Shown here: positions 6,307 through 14,050 of the stretch, piece after piece | Numbering within the stretch: position 1 is the first letter of the stretch | How the letters are laid out: every line of letters begins with the position of its first letter | Source of the DNA: Janthinobacterium sp. | GTDB lineage: Bacteria; Pseudomonadota; Gammaproteobacteria; Burkholderiales; Burkholderiaceae_D | Length of the DNA stretch: 14,050 bases | Direction: 5' to 3' | Assembly: GCA_003482555.1 (NCBI GenBank) | Contig: DMYQ01000082.1 | Span: forward strand, 1-14,050 | The notes under the pieces: generated by a model | What the model was told of the DNA's origin: nothing | Database searches by the model: none | Seen by the model: the letters and a program-made list of their open reading frames with translations, nothing else | Program-made: the position numbers and the translations under genes

Positions 6307-8010
6307 TCAACGCGACTCGCGCTCCTGGCGGCCGCCGCGCCCGCGCGCCTCATCCCGGCGCGGCTCCTGGCGCCCGACGGGGGGCGGATGCGGCGCATGC
6401 GCGGGGCCTTGCGCGAACGGAACCGGCGCGGGCCGCGCGGGCGCCGCGACGACCGGCGCCGGCAAGCCGGCGCGCGGCGGCACGGCGGCGCGCGGGTAGC
6501 GGTACGGCTCGACTGGCGCCGCGCCCGGTACGGCGAAGCGGGTGCCAGGCGGCGTGCGCCGCGCGCCGGGATTGCCGAAGCGGACCTCCGGTTGCGCACC
6601 GGGATTGCCGAAGCGGGCCTCCGGCCGCGCGCCGGGAGTGGCGAAGCGGGCCTCCGGCTGCGCGCGCTGGAAGCGTGGCGTGTCTATCTGTACGGGCGCC
6701 TCGCGCCGCGTCCAGGCACGCGCCGTATCCGCTCCCGTCCACTGTCCGTCGGGTGGCGACAGGCGCACGAACGGCACCGGCGCCATCGCCGGCGGCGCGC
6801 TTTTCAGCGCCCCCGGGGCCAGCGCGACGGAGGCCGTCTTGTTCACCGCCACCGTGCGCCGACTCTCGAAGCGCGCGTAGGGCAATACGGTGACGCCGGC
6901 GCGCCGCGCCTGCGCCCGCTCCCACCTGGCGCCGTTGTTGGTGTTGACGCGGCGCGCGTAGTCGGGCGTGACGCGGTAGGGCGGCAGGTAGCGCTCGTGC
7001 GGCGCCAGCGGAAACCAGCCCAGGGCCGGGGTTGAACGGGCGCCGCCGGCGCGCCAGCGATCGCCGCCGACCCAGCCGACCAGGGCCGGCGCCCAGGCCG
7101 GATGGGCGCGCTCCCGCCCCGGCGCCCAGCACCAGCGCCGGCCCAGCAGCACCCAGCGTCCGTAGTGCGAGGGCGCGTAAGCCCAGGGCGCATTGTCGAC
7201 CCAGGTCCAGCCCCAGGGTTCGATCCAGACCCAGCTGCCGTCGCGATACGGCACCCAGTCCGCCGGCAGCGAACGGGGCGACCACAGGGGACCGTAGTCG
7301 GGGTCGTCGCGCCAGTTGCCGTACCGGTCCAGCTCTTCATAAGCGGTGACTTCGGCGCCGACATAGCGCAGCGCCTGTGGCGCCGCCGGCGCCTCGGGCC
7401 AGTCGTCGAAGGCATCGCGCCGCAACGGGGCGCCGACGATGTCGTCGTCGCGGACCTCGACCCGCTGGCCGGCGCGCACGGTGAGGCGGGCGCCGCCCTC
7501 GACCTCGACCTCGACCTCAACCTTGACCTCGGCCGCGCCGTCGAAGACGCTGACGACGCTGCTGTCGGGCGCGCGCGCCGCGTCCACGCGCAGCCAGCCC
7601 GGCTGCGCCAAGGACACGCGCGCCTGCTCCGTGCTCAACTCGAAGCCGTTCACCAAGCCGGCGTCGCGGATGCGCACGCCGACGCTGCCGTAATTCAGGC
7701 GCAGCTTGAAATTGTCGTCGTCCAGCTGGCTCACTTCCAGCTCGGAATCGCCGTCCAGGCGCACGGCGCTGGCACCGACCCGAAATTCGGCGCGCGCGCC
7801 GGGCGCCGTCGTGATGCGATTACCCGTCGTCACGGGCCAGTTCAGCGCGGCCGCGGCGGCATCGCCCCCGCCTTGCAGGGTGACTTGACCCTCGGCGCTG
7901 GAAATGCGGCCCATGCGCGCCGGCGGGTCGGCCAGCGCCAGCGGGGCGACCAGGGCCAGGGCCAGCAGGGTAATGGTTTTAAGCGTGGTTTTAAGCGGCG
8001 TGAAACCCAT
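6307..8010 (-). CDS. Exported FecR-domain / DUF6600 protein
   Basis: 567 aa from ATG 8010, chosen because GGGGGAG lies eight bases upstream; an ATG 96 bases earlier lacks this and would hide the signal peptide. Residues 1-27 are a signal peptide (hydrophobic core, ALA before Asp28). A FecR-like beta domain covers about 33-215 (GRISSAEGQVTL, GNRITTAPGARAEFRVG, LRLNYGSVGVRI, VRAGQRVEV). A Trp/Tyr-rich DUF6600 segment covers about 230-345 (WRDDPDYGPLW, DGSWVWIEPWGWTWVDNAPW, HYGRWVLL). The C-terminal 200 residues are Pro/Arg/Ala-rich and disordered, with an 11-residue repeat. Unlike classical FecR, it has no cytoplasmic anti-sigma part and no adjacent sigma factor or TonB receptor. It is thus probably a periplasmic or surface protein rather than a signalling anti-sigma. 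Its function is unknown. Confidence 0.88.
   Translation of the reverse strand: MGFTPLKTTLKTITLLALALVAPLALADPPARMGRISSAEGQVTLQGGGDAAAAALNWPVTTGNRITTAPGARAEFRVGASAVRLDGDSELEVSQLDDDNFKLRLNYGSVGVRIRDAGLVNGFELSTEQARVSLAQPGWLRVDAARAPDSSVVSVFDGAAEVKVEVEVEVEGGARLTVRAGQRVEVRDDDIVGAPLRRDAFDDWPEAPAAPQALRYVGAEVTAYEELDRYGNWRDDPDYGPLWSPRSLPADWVPYRDGSWVWIEPWGWTWVDNAPWAYAPSHYGRWVLLGRRWCWAPGRERAHPAWAPALVGWVGGDRWRAGGARSTPALGWFPLAPHERYLPPYRVTPDYARRVNTNNGARWERAQARRAGVTVLPYARFESRRTVAVNKTASVALAPGALKSAPPAMAPVPFVRLSPPDGQWTGADTARAWTRREAPVQIDTPRFQRAQPEARFATPGARPEARFGNPGAQPEVRFGNPGARRTPPGTRFAVPGAAPVEPYRYPRAAVPPRAGLPAPVVAAPARPAPVPFAQGPAHAPHPPPVGRQEPRRDEARGRGGRQERESR
6566..6664 (-). repeat. Three 33-bp tandem repeats in the FecR/DUF6600 gene
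   Basis: Units at 6566-6598, 6599-6631 and 6632-6664 are nearly identical. They encode the 11-residue repeat A(R/Q)PE(A/V)RFGNPG in the disordered C-terminal region, with a variant copy reading RFATPG. The unit is a multiple of three, so copy-number changes would keep the frame. Confidence 0.85.
7498..7530 (-). repeat. GACCTC hexanucleotide repeat coding (Val-Glu)n
   Basis: Three exact GACCTC units (7501-7518), one diverged unit (AACCTT) and a further exact unit (7525-7530) encode VEVEVEVE on the minus strand, in the loop before the last strands of the FecR domain. Slippage would add or remove two residues without breaking the frame. Confidence 0.8.
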
Positions 8011-8114
8011 GATGGCGCTCCCCCAAAAGTCGGTCGGATTCGCAGTGCACACTCGATTAAAACGCCGCCGCGCGCGCCCGCCAAACGGACTTACAAATAT
8101 TTGCATACGGCTTG

Positions 8115-8133
8115 CGCGGGCGACGCGCCCGCG
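8115..8133 (-). terminator. Possible hairpin after the LysE-type gene
   Basis: CGCGGGCG (8115-8122) and CGCCCGCG (8126-8133) form a perfect 8-bp stem with a 3-base loop, about 53 bases past the transporter's stop codon. No U-run follows on the minus strand, so its role as a terminator is uncertain. The interval 8011-8114 must contain the promoter of the FecR/DUF6600 gene, but I cannot place it. Confidence 0.35.
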
Positions 8134-8185
8134 CCGACGCGGGCCGGGCGCAAGGGGAAAAGCGGAAGGGTGGAAGGGCGGCGAT

Positions 8186-8824
8186 TCAGGTCTGGCTGCC
8201 GCGCTTGACGAAAAACAACGCCGTGCCGACGGCCATCAGCATGCCGCCGAAGACGCGGTTTTGCTTTTTAACGGCGCTGGCATCACGGAAAAAGCGCTGC
8301 ATCGAGGACGCCAGGAAGGCGTAGCTGTGCATGACGATCAAGTCGATGCCGCACATGGTCACGGCCAGGATCAGCAATTGCGGCAGCAAGGGCGCGCCGC
8401 GCGTGATGAACTGCGGCAGCACGGCCACCATGAAGATGATGCCTTTCGGATTCGTCGCATTGGTCAGGAAGCCGGTCAGCATGCGCCGTTTCAGCGATGG
8501 CGGCACGACCTGCGCCGCCTCGGACTTGGCCGCCACCACCACCCTGGCGCGCCACTGGCTGAACCCCAGATAAATCAGGTATAGCGCACCGATGGTCTTG
8601 ACGATGTTGAAGGCCACTTCCGAGGCCAGCAGCAACGAACCGACGCCGGCGCCGGCGATGAACAGTATCATCAGCAAGCCGGCCTGCAAGCCCAGGATGG
8701 TGCCCGTGGTTTTTTTCACGCCGTAGGACAGGCCGTGCGACATCGACAGCACGGCGCCGGAGCCGGGCGAGACGGCGATGATGCAGGCGGCGATAACAAA
8801 GGTGATCCAGGTGGCAAAGCTCAT
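8186..8824 (-). CDS. LysE/RhtB family amino-acid exporter
   Basis: 212 aa inner-membrane protein with about six hydrophobic helices, the size and topology of LysE/RhtB/LeuE exporters. The family signature near the N-terminus is present: FVIAACIIAVSPGSGAVLSM, then SHGLSYGVKKTTGTILGLQAG. A second one, GFLTNATNPKGIIFMVAVLPQF, follows at about residues 117-138. Family members export amino acids or related metabolites using the proton gradient; substrate specificity cannot be read from sequence. I start at 8824, where MSFATWITF begins the first helix. An open extension of 53 residues upstream is Arg-rich and unlike the family. The gene is monocistronic and divergent from yedI with about 180 bases between starts. 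Confidence 0.93.
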   Translation of the reverse strand: MSFATWITFVIAACIIAVSPGSGAVLSMSHGLSYGVKKTTGTILGLQAGLLMILFIAGAGVGSLLLASEVAFNIVKTIGALYLIYLGFSQWRARVVVAAKSEAAQVVPPSLKRRMLTGFLTNATNPKGIIFMVAVLPQFITRGAPLLPQLLILAVTMCGIDLIVMHSYAFLASSMQRFFRDASAVKKQNRVFGGMLMAVGTALFFVKRGSQT

Positions 8825-9003
8825 GCGGGTTCCATCGGTGGTGTGGGCGGATAACCCTGATTTTACACGCAAGCGCCCCCGTCCACCGGGTAGGGTAAGA
8901 TCGAGCCCGTCTTCCGCCAACCCGACTCCGCCCATGCAAAGCCGCCGCTCCAGCCGCTCCACCTTCCCGCGCCAGCGCGCCAACCCGGCCGGAGGACGCT
9001 GAC

Positions 9004-9951
<948 letters not shown>

Positions 9952-9956
9952 CACGC

Positions 9957-9962
9957 TATAAT
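9957..9962 (+). promoter_or_regulatory. Consensus -10 box upstream of yiaA
   Basis: A perfect TATAAT begins five bases after the yedI stop, predicting transcription from about 9969 and a leader of roughly 80 bases before the yiaA GTG. No good -35 hexamer is visible at the right distance, so promoter strength or activator dependence is unclear. Confidence 0.5.
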
Positions 9963-10047
9963 TCTTTAATCTCGGATGCATGGCCGCATTGTTCGGCCCT
10001 GCCCGGCAGCCGCCGGCGCAGACCGCGTTCCGAGCACGGAGACACAA

Positions 10048-10485
10048 GTGAATCAACAATTCCAACGTCCTACCGGCGCCTTCATCGGCGCTTCCTGGGC
10101 CGCACTGCTGATCGGCATGGTCACTTATATGGTCGGTTTGTGGAACGCCACCATGCAGCTCAATGAAAAGGGCTATTACTTCACCATCCTGATGTACGGC
10201 CTGTTTGCCGCCGTGTCGCTGCAAAAAACCGTGCGCGACCGCATGGAGGGCGTGCGCGTGACGGGCATCTATTTCGGCCTGTGCTGGATCTCCGTCTTGC
10301 TGGCCGTGCTCCTGCTGGGAGTGGGATTGGTGAACGCCACGCTGAGCCAGAGCGAAAAAGGCTTTTACGCCATGTCTTTCGTGCTCAGCCTGTTCGCCGC
10401 CGTGGCCGTGCAAAAAAACGTCCGCGACCTCAACAGCGCCGGCCCCGCCCAGGAACACGCTGAAATATCGCCCGGCCCGCAATAA
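10048..10485 (+). CDS. yiaA: YiaA-family inner-membrane protein
   Basis: 145 aa from GTG 10048, the same length as E. coli YiaA. It consists of two copies of the YiaA/B two-helix domain. Each copy has a pair of membrane helices and the repeated motif GLWNATMQLNEKGYY...QKTVRD (about 33-63) and GLVNATLSQSEKGFY...QKNVRD (about 95-125). The GTG has GGAG eight bases upstream. An ATG at 9976 would add 24 residues that are Pro/Arg-rich and foreign to the family, so I reject it. In E. coli yiaA is a non-essential membrane protein of unknown biochemical role. It follows yedI on the same strand but probably has its own promoter. Confidence 0.93.
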   Translation: MNQQFQRPTGAFIGASWAALLIGMVTYMVGLWNATMQLNEKGYYFTILMYGLFAAVSLQKTVRDRMEGVRVTGIYFGLCWISVLLAVLLLGVGLVNATLSQSEKGFYAMSFVLSLFAAVAVQKNVRDLNSAGPAQEHAEISPGPQ

Positions 10486-10583
10486 GCTGCATTTATTTTT
10501 CACGCCAGGAACCAAATCCCACCCGCCATGTCCAATAGGGGCATGGACGCGGTGGAACGGCGGATGGAAACGGCAGGCGAAAA

Positions 10584-12692
10584 ATGAGTGATCTTCAAAA
10601 GCGGTTGCAACTGGCTTTGGAAGCGGCGCATATGGCGATCTGGGATTCCCGCATCGTCGACGGGCGCATCGACGCGGGAAGCGTGATCTGGTCGGCCCAG
10701 GGCGCCACCTTGCTGGGGCTCAAGCCGCATCCCCTGACCCACGATTTCGACACTTTTCTTTCCTTCGTCCATCCCGACGACCGCGAATCCGTGATGCGCA
10801 TCTTGCAGGACGGCATAGAGCGGCGCGCCGGCTACAGCCTCGAATACCGCGTCGTCTGGCCGGACGGCACGGTACGCTGGCTGGCGGCGCGCGCCCGCGT
10901 GTTTTGCGACGCCGGCGGCCGGCCCGACCGCACCCTGGGCATGATCTGGGATATCACCGAGCGCATGCGGGAGCGCGGCATGATCGCCGAGCGCAAGGAT
11001 CTGGCCGAAGTCACCCTGGCCTCGATCGGCGACGGCGTCATCACCACCGATGCCCACGGCAAGACGCGTTACCTGAACCGGGTCGCCGAGCAACTCACCG
11101 GCTGGGCCGGCAAGCTGGCGCAGGGCCTCGACATCCGCGAGTCGCTCAAGCTGGTCGACGAATTGAGCGGCGAGGCGCAGGAGCACGTGGCCATGAAATG
11201 CCTGCGCCAGCGGCAAGCCATCGGCATGTCGTCGCACAGCCAGCTGGTGACGCGCGACGGGCGCCGCATCGCCATCGAAAACTCGGCCGCGCCGATCTGG
11301 GCCCGCGACGGCCGCATCCTGGGCGCCGTGGTGGTGTTTCGCGACGTCAGCCACGAGCGCAAGCTGAGCCAGCAACTGTCCTGGCAAGCCAGCCACGACG
11401 CGCTGACCGGGCTGATCAACCGGCACGAATTCGAAGCGCAGATCGCCGCCGCGCTGCACACGGCCAAGCAAGAAGGCCACGTGCACGCGCTGCTGTACCT
11501 GGATCTGGACCAGTTCAAGGTCATCAACGACACTTCCGGCCACGGCGCCGGCGACGTCTTGCTGCAATTGCTGGCCAAGATGCTGCAATCGACCATGCGC
11601 GAGAGCGACATCCTGGCGCGCCTGGGCGGCGACGAGCTGGGCGTGCTGCTGCCGCACTGTCCCCCCGAGCAAGCCCTGCTGATCGGCGAGCAGATCCGCC
11701 AGTCCATCCGCGACTTTCGCTTCGCCTGGGACGGCGCCAGCTTCGAGCTGGGGGTGAGCATCGGCCTGGTGGAAATCAACCAGGACAGCAAGTCGATGAC
11801 GGAGCTGATGATCGCCGCCGACCAGGCTTGCTACATGGCCAAGGAGCAGGGCCGCAACCGCATCCACGTGTACCGCGAGTCGGACTTGATGCTGGCGCGT
11901 AGGCATGGTGAAATGATGTGGGTGTCGCGCCTGAACGAAGCCTTCGAACACCACTATTTCCGCCTCTACGCCATGCCCATCGTCCACCTGCGCGAGCACG
12001 CCGAGGCCCACGACGAAGTCTTGATCCGCATCCTCAACAGCAAGGGCGACTTGATACTGCCGAGCGCCTTCATCCCCGCCGCCGAACGCTACGACTTGAT
12101 GATTTCCATCGACCGCTGGGTCATCAAGGCCGTTTGCCACCACATCAAGAGCGTGCGCGACAGCCTGCCGCCGCTGGAGGAATTCGCGGAAAGCCACCGC
12201 CGCGCGCCAGCCCTGTATTCCGTCAACCTGTCGGGCGTGTCGCTCAGCGATCCCGGCTTGCAGGATTACATCACCGAGCAGTTCGTGCAGTACGAAATCG
12301 CGCCCGAGCAAATCTGCTTTGAAATCACGGAGACGGCCGTCATCGCCAACCTGCCCAAGGCGCAAGCCTTCATGTCGCGCCTGAAAACGCTGGGCTGCAG
12401 CTTTTCGCTCGACGATTTCGGCAGCGGTTTTTCTTCCTTCGGCTACCTGCGCGCGCTGCCCGTCGATTACCTGAAAATCGACGGCATCTTCGTGCGCGAC
12501 ATCGCCACCAACGCCGTCAACCGGGCCATGGTCAAGGCCATCAACGAAGTGGGCCACGTGATGGGCATGAAGACGGTGGCCGAGTACGTGGAAGACGAGG
12601 CCATCCTGGCCGTCATCCGCGATCTGGGCATCGACTACGCCCAGGGTTACGCGGTGGGCGCCTTGCGACCGCTGACGGCGGGCCTGGATTGA
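10584..12692 (+). CDS. PAS-PAS-GGDEF-EAL cyclic-di-GMP enzyme
   Basis: 702 aa, cytoplasmic, with no membrane helices. Order: PAS 1 (about 5-130, PAS_3-like, ending GMIWDITERM), PAS 2 (about 138-258, ending GAVVVFRDVSHERK), GGDEF (about 265-425) and EAL (about 450-697). The diguanylate cyclase site reads GGDEL (348-352) instead of GGDEF, with an intact inhibitory RxxD site (RESD, 339-342) five residues upstream. The phosphodiesterase motif reads EVL (478-480) instead of EAL. The other catalytic positions are present: Asn in SVNLSG, Glu in EITET, Asp610-Asp611 in DDFGSG, Lys in YLKIDG, Glu in VAEYVED and Gln in AQGYAVG. Both halves may therefore be active, with the PAS domains sensing an unknown ligand or redox cue. 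A modest site, GCAGGCG, precedes the ATG. Confidence 0.93.
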   Translation: MSDLQKRLQLALEAAHMAIWDSRIVDGRIDAGSVIWSAQGATLLGLKPHPLTHDFDTFLSFVHPDDRESVMRILQDGIERRAGYSLEYRVVWPDGTVRWLAARARVFCDAGGRPDRTLGMIWDITERMRERGMIAERKDLAEVTLASIGDGVITTDAHGKTRYLNRVAEQLTGWAGKLAQGLDIRESLKLVDELSGEAQEHVAMKCLRQRQAIGMSSHSQLVTRDGRRIAIENSAAPIWARDGRILGAVVVFRDVSHERKLSQQLSWQASHDALTGLINRHEFEAQIAAALHTAKQEGHVHALLYLDLDQFKVINDTSGHGAGDVLLQLLAKMLQSTMRESDILARLGGDELGVLLPHCPPEQALLIGEQIRQSIRDFRFAWDGASFELGVSIGLVEINQDSKSMTELMIAADQACYMAKEQGRNRIHVYRESDLMLARRHGEMMWVSRLNEAFEHHYFRLYAMPIVHLREHAEAHDEVLIRILNSKGDLILPSAFIPAAERYDLMISIDRWVIKAVCHHIKSVRDSLPPLEEFAESHRRAPALYSVNLSGVSLSDPGLQDYITEQFVQYEIAPEQICFEITETAVIANLPKAQAFMSRLKTLGCSFSLDDFGSGFSSFGYLRALPVDYLKIDGIFVRDIATNAVNRAMVKAINEVGHVMGMKTVAEYVEDEAILAVIRDLGIDYAQGYAVGALRPLTAGLD

Positions 12693-12724
12693 CGGATAAA
12701 TAATATATATTTAATACTATTTCC

Positions 12725-12793
12725 GCCAGTATTCGCCCCCGCGGCCGTCCTCGGCCCTGGCATCCCCCGCGGCTGCCCTTGTCCTTGCGGGCA
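12725..12793 (+). other. GC-rich potential RNA structure after the c-di-GMP gene
   Basis: Nested inverted segments GCCAG...CTGGC (about 12725-12761), enclosing GGCC...GGCC, are followed by TGCCC (12774-12778) and GGGCA (12789-12793). This could be the transcript end of the c-di-GMP gene. No U-run follows, and I see no c-di-GMP riboswitch signature. An AT-rich stretch (12696-12722) precedes it. Confidence 0.3.
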
Positions 12794-12805
12794 ATGGTGG
12801 GGATT

Positions 12806-12819
12806 TTGATCTACATCAA
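12806..12819 (+). promoter_or_regulatory. FNR/ANR box upstream of aer
   Basis: TTGAT-CTAC-ATCAA is an exact match to the FNR/ANR consensus (TTGAT, four bases, ATCAA), with flanking symmetry (ATTTTGAT / ATCAATAAAAT). Its centre (12812.5) lies 41.5 bases upstream of the start predicted from the -10 box TACACT (12842-12847). This is the standard spacing of class II FNR-activated promoters and implies induction of aer at low oxygen. Confidence 0.8.
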
Positions 12820-12841
12820 TAAAATTGCGGGTGCTACTCCG

Positions 12842-12847
12842 TACACT
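12842..12847 (+). promoter_or_regulatory. -10 box of the FNR-type aer promoter
   Basis: TACACT differs from TATAAT at two positions. It predicts transcription from about 12854, some 49 bases before the aer ATG. No -35 hexamer is evident, as expected where an FNR dimer overlaps that position. Confidence 0.55.
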
Positions 12848-12902
12848 TGGTCGACTTCTTGCCAATGCAAGATTTATCCGATCATTTCGTCAGGAAAACG
12901 CC

Positions 12903-14050
12903 ATGCGCCAGAATCTGCCCGTCACCAACCGCGAAGTCTTCGTCATGGACGATCTGGCCATCGTTTCCAAGACTGACTTACAGGGCAATATCACCTATGT
13001 GAACCCGTATTTTTGCGAAGTGAGCGGCTTTTCCGCCGATGAATTGATGGGTGCGCCGCAAAACATCCTGCGCCATCCCGACATGCCGGTGGAAGCCTTC
13101 GCCGACCTGTGGGCCTCGATCCAGGCCGGCACGCCATGGACGGGCATGGTCAAGAACCGCTGCAAGAACGGCGACTTTTACTGGGTCAAGGCGAACATCA
13201 CGCCCATCAGGGAGCAGGGCAAGACGCTCGGCTACATGTCGGTGCGAGTCAAGCCCGAGCGGGCCCAGATCGAGCAAGCGGCAAGCATTTACGCCGCCAT
13301 CCGGGACAAGAAGGCGCCCGGCGTCATCATCAAGAACGGCCAAGTGGTCAAGACCGGCATCACCCACCTGGTGCAAAACCTGGGCCACATGTCGCTGGCC
13401 ATGCGCATCTGGCTGTGCACCAGCGCCGTCAACACCCTGCAACTGGGCGTGTGCGCGGCAACCCTGTTTTCCAAGGGACCCGCGAGCGGCAATTACGCCA
13501 TCTTCGGCGCCACCCTGCTGGGTTTCCTGATCAACGTTTTCCTGTGGTACACCTTGCGCACCTCCGTGCTGCAACCGCTGGGCAAAGCCATCGAGGGGGC
13601 GCGCGCGATCGCCGCCGGCGACCTGTCGGGCAGCTTCGACACCGACAGTACCGACGAGGTGGGGCAACTGCTGCGCGCGCTGCAACAAATGAACAGCAAT
13701 TTGATCGCCACCATCCGCGACGTGCGCGTGAACGTGGAAACGATGGCGGTGGCGACGCGCCAGATCGCGGCCGGCAATATGGACTTGTCGGGCCGCACGG
13801 AAGCGCAGGCGGCCAGCCTGGAACAGACCGCTTCCAGCGTCGACGAGTTTTCCTCCACCGTCAAGCAAAACGCCGACAACTCGGAGCAAGCGAACGCGCT
13901 GGCGCTGGCCGCCTCCAAAGTGGCCCTGCAGGGCGGTGAAATCGTCGCCGACGTGATCGTCACCATGGGCGACATCAATGCCTCTTCGCGCAAGATCGTC
14001 GACATCATCAGCCTGATCGAAGGCATCGCCTTCCAGACCAATATCCTGGC
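12903..14050 (+). CDS. aer: Aer-type aerotaxis receptor (partial, runs off right edge)
   Basis: The first 382 codons are present, open to the window end. The N-terminal PAS domain (about 8-120) closely follows E. coli Aer. The segment LRHPDMPVEAFADLWASIQAG includes Arg57, His58 and Asp60 at the same numbers as the FAD-pocket residues of E. coli Aer, followed by W-G-VKNR-KNGD-YWV. Two membrane helices (about 169-190 and 199-218) form a hairpin with almost no periplasmic loop. A HAMP linker (about 219-272) and the start of the methyl-accepting signalling domain (AASLEQTASSVDEFSSTVKQ, ending at IAFQTNIL) follow. Aer senses redox state through FAD and signals to CheA/CheW. AGGA sits seven bases before the ATG. 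The promoter has a perfect FNR box. The kinase-interacting hairpin tip lies beyond the window. Confidence 0.95.
   Translation, partial: MRQNLPVTNREVFVMDDLAIVSKTDLQGNITYVNPYFCEVSGFSADELMGAPQNILRHPDMPVEAFADLWASIQAGTPWTGMVKNRCKNGDFYWVKANITPIREQGKTLGYMSVRVKPERAQIEQAASIYAAIRDKKAPGVIIKNGQVVKTGITHLVQNLGHMSLAMRIWLCTSAVNTLQLGVCAATLFSKGPASGNYAIFGATLLGFLINVFLWYTLRTSVLQPLGKAIEGARAIAAGDLSGSFDTDSTDEVGQLLRALQQMNSNLIATIRDVRVNVETMAVATRQIAAGNMDLSGRTEAQAASLEQTASSVDEFSSTVKQNADNSEQANALALAASKVALQGGEIVADVIVTMGDINASSRKIVDIISLIEGIAFQTNIL

Noticed and set aside
8825..8983. Extended N-terminus of the LysE-type exporter
   Set aside because: The 53 extra residues are Arg/Gly-rich, absent from the family, and precede the natural first membrane helix.
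10500..12557. A very long (about 685 codon) open frame antisense to the c-di-GMP enzyme gene
   Set aside because: It mirrors the codon pattern of a clearly recognisable PAS-PAS-GGDEF-EAL protein; its product is His/Gln/Val-rich and resembles no family. High GC creates such frames.
12693..12805. Cyclic-di-GMP riboswitch between the c-di-GMP gene and aer
   Set aside because: The inverted segments do not show the conserved GEMM aptamer core; they look more like transcript-end structure or chance.
12820..12884. Flagellar sigma-28 promoter for aer
   Set aside because: The best matches (a TAAA with TCCGTACA, or an isolated TCCGATCA) have poor sequence or wrong spacing compared with TAAA-N15-GCCGATAA.

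Overview
This is a GC-rich bacterial chromosome segment with long antisense open frames, typical of high-GC codon use. Gene content points to a betaproteobacterium, most likely Oxalobacteraceae (Massilia / Duganella / Janthinobacterium type). The grounds are the DUF493-lipB-lipA gene order, the protein sequences as I know these families, and the motile, sensory repertoire. The genus is inference; no rRNA or other marker lies in the window. All genes look intact except the last, which runs off the right edge.

Layout. (1) 1-144: short non-coding edge with three 20-bp tandem repeats abutting the lipA stop codon. (2) 145-2978, minus strand: ybeD/DUF493, a YfcF-type glutathione S-transferase, lipB and lipA. 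LipB transfers octanoyl from ACP to lipoate-dependent enzymes and LipA inserts the two sulfurs. (3) 3001-5470, minus strand: a tight three-gene unit encoding an exported, tail-anchored low-complexity protein, a DUF2491 (YjfK-like) protein and a coiled-coil protein in the position of YjfJ. It is closed by a strong intrinsic terminator. Its function is unknown; it is the best candidate here for an undescribed envelope-associated system. (4) 5558-6043, plus strand: an orphan phage CII-type regulator, divergent from that operon. (5) 6307-8010, minus strand: an exported FecR-domain/DUF6600 protein with internal DNA repeats. (6) 8186-8824, minus strand: a LysE/RhtB exporter. (7) 9004-10485, plus strand: yedI (DUF808) and yiaA, two inner-membrane proteins. 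(8) 10584-12692, plus strand: a PAS-PAS-GGDEF-EAL cyclic-di-GMP enzyme with a GGDEL and an EVL variant motif. (9) 12903-right edge, plus strand: an Aer-type aerotaxis receptor preceded by a perfect FNR/ANR box placed exactly as in a class II activated promoter.

The right third is sensory: a PAS-controlled c-di-GMP enzyme and a redox/oxygen taxis receptor, the latter apparently induced by low oxygen. The middle holds envelope genes of largely unknown role. The left is housekeeping cofactor synthesis. I see no CRISPR array, tRNA, rRNA or complete mobile element, and no gene-free stretch longer than 300 bases.
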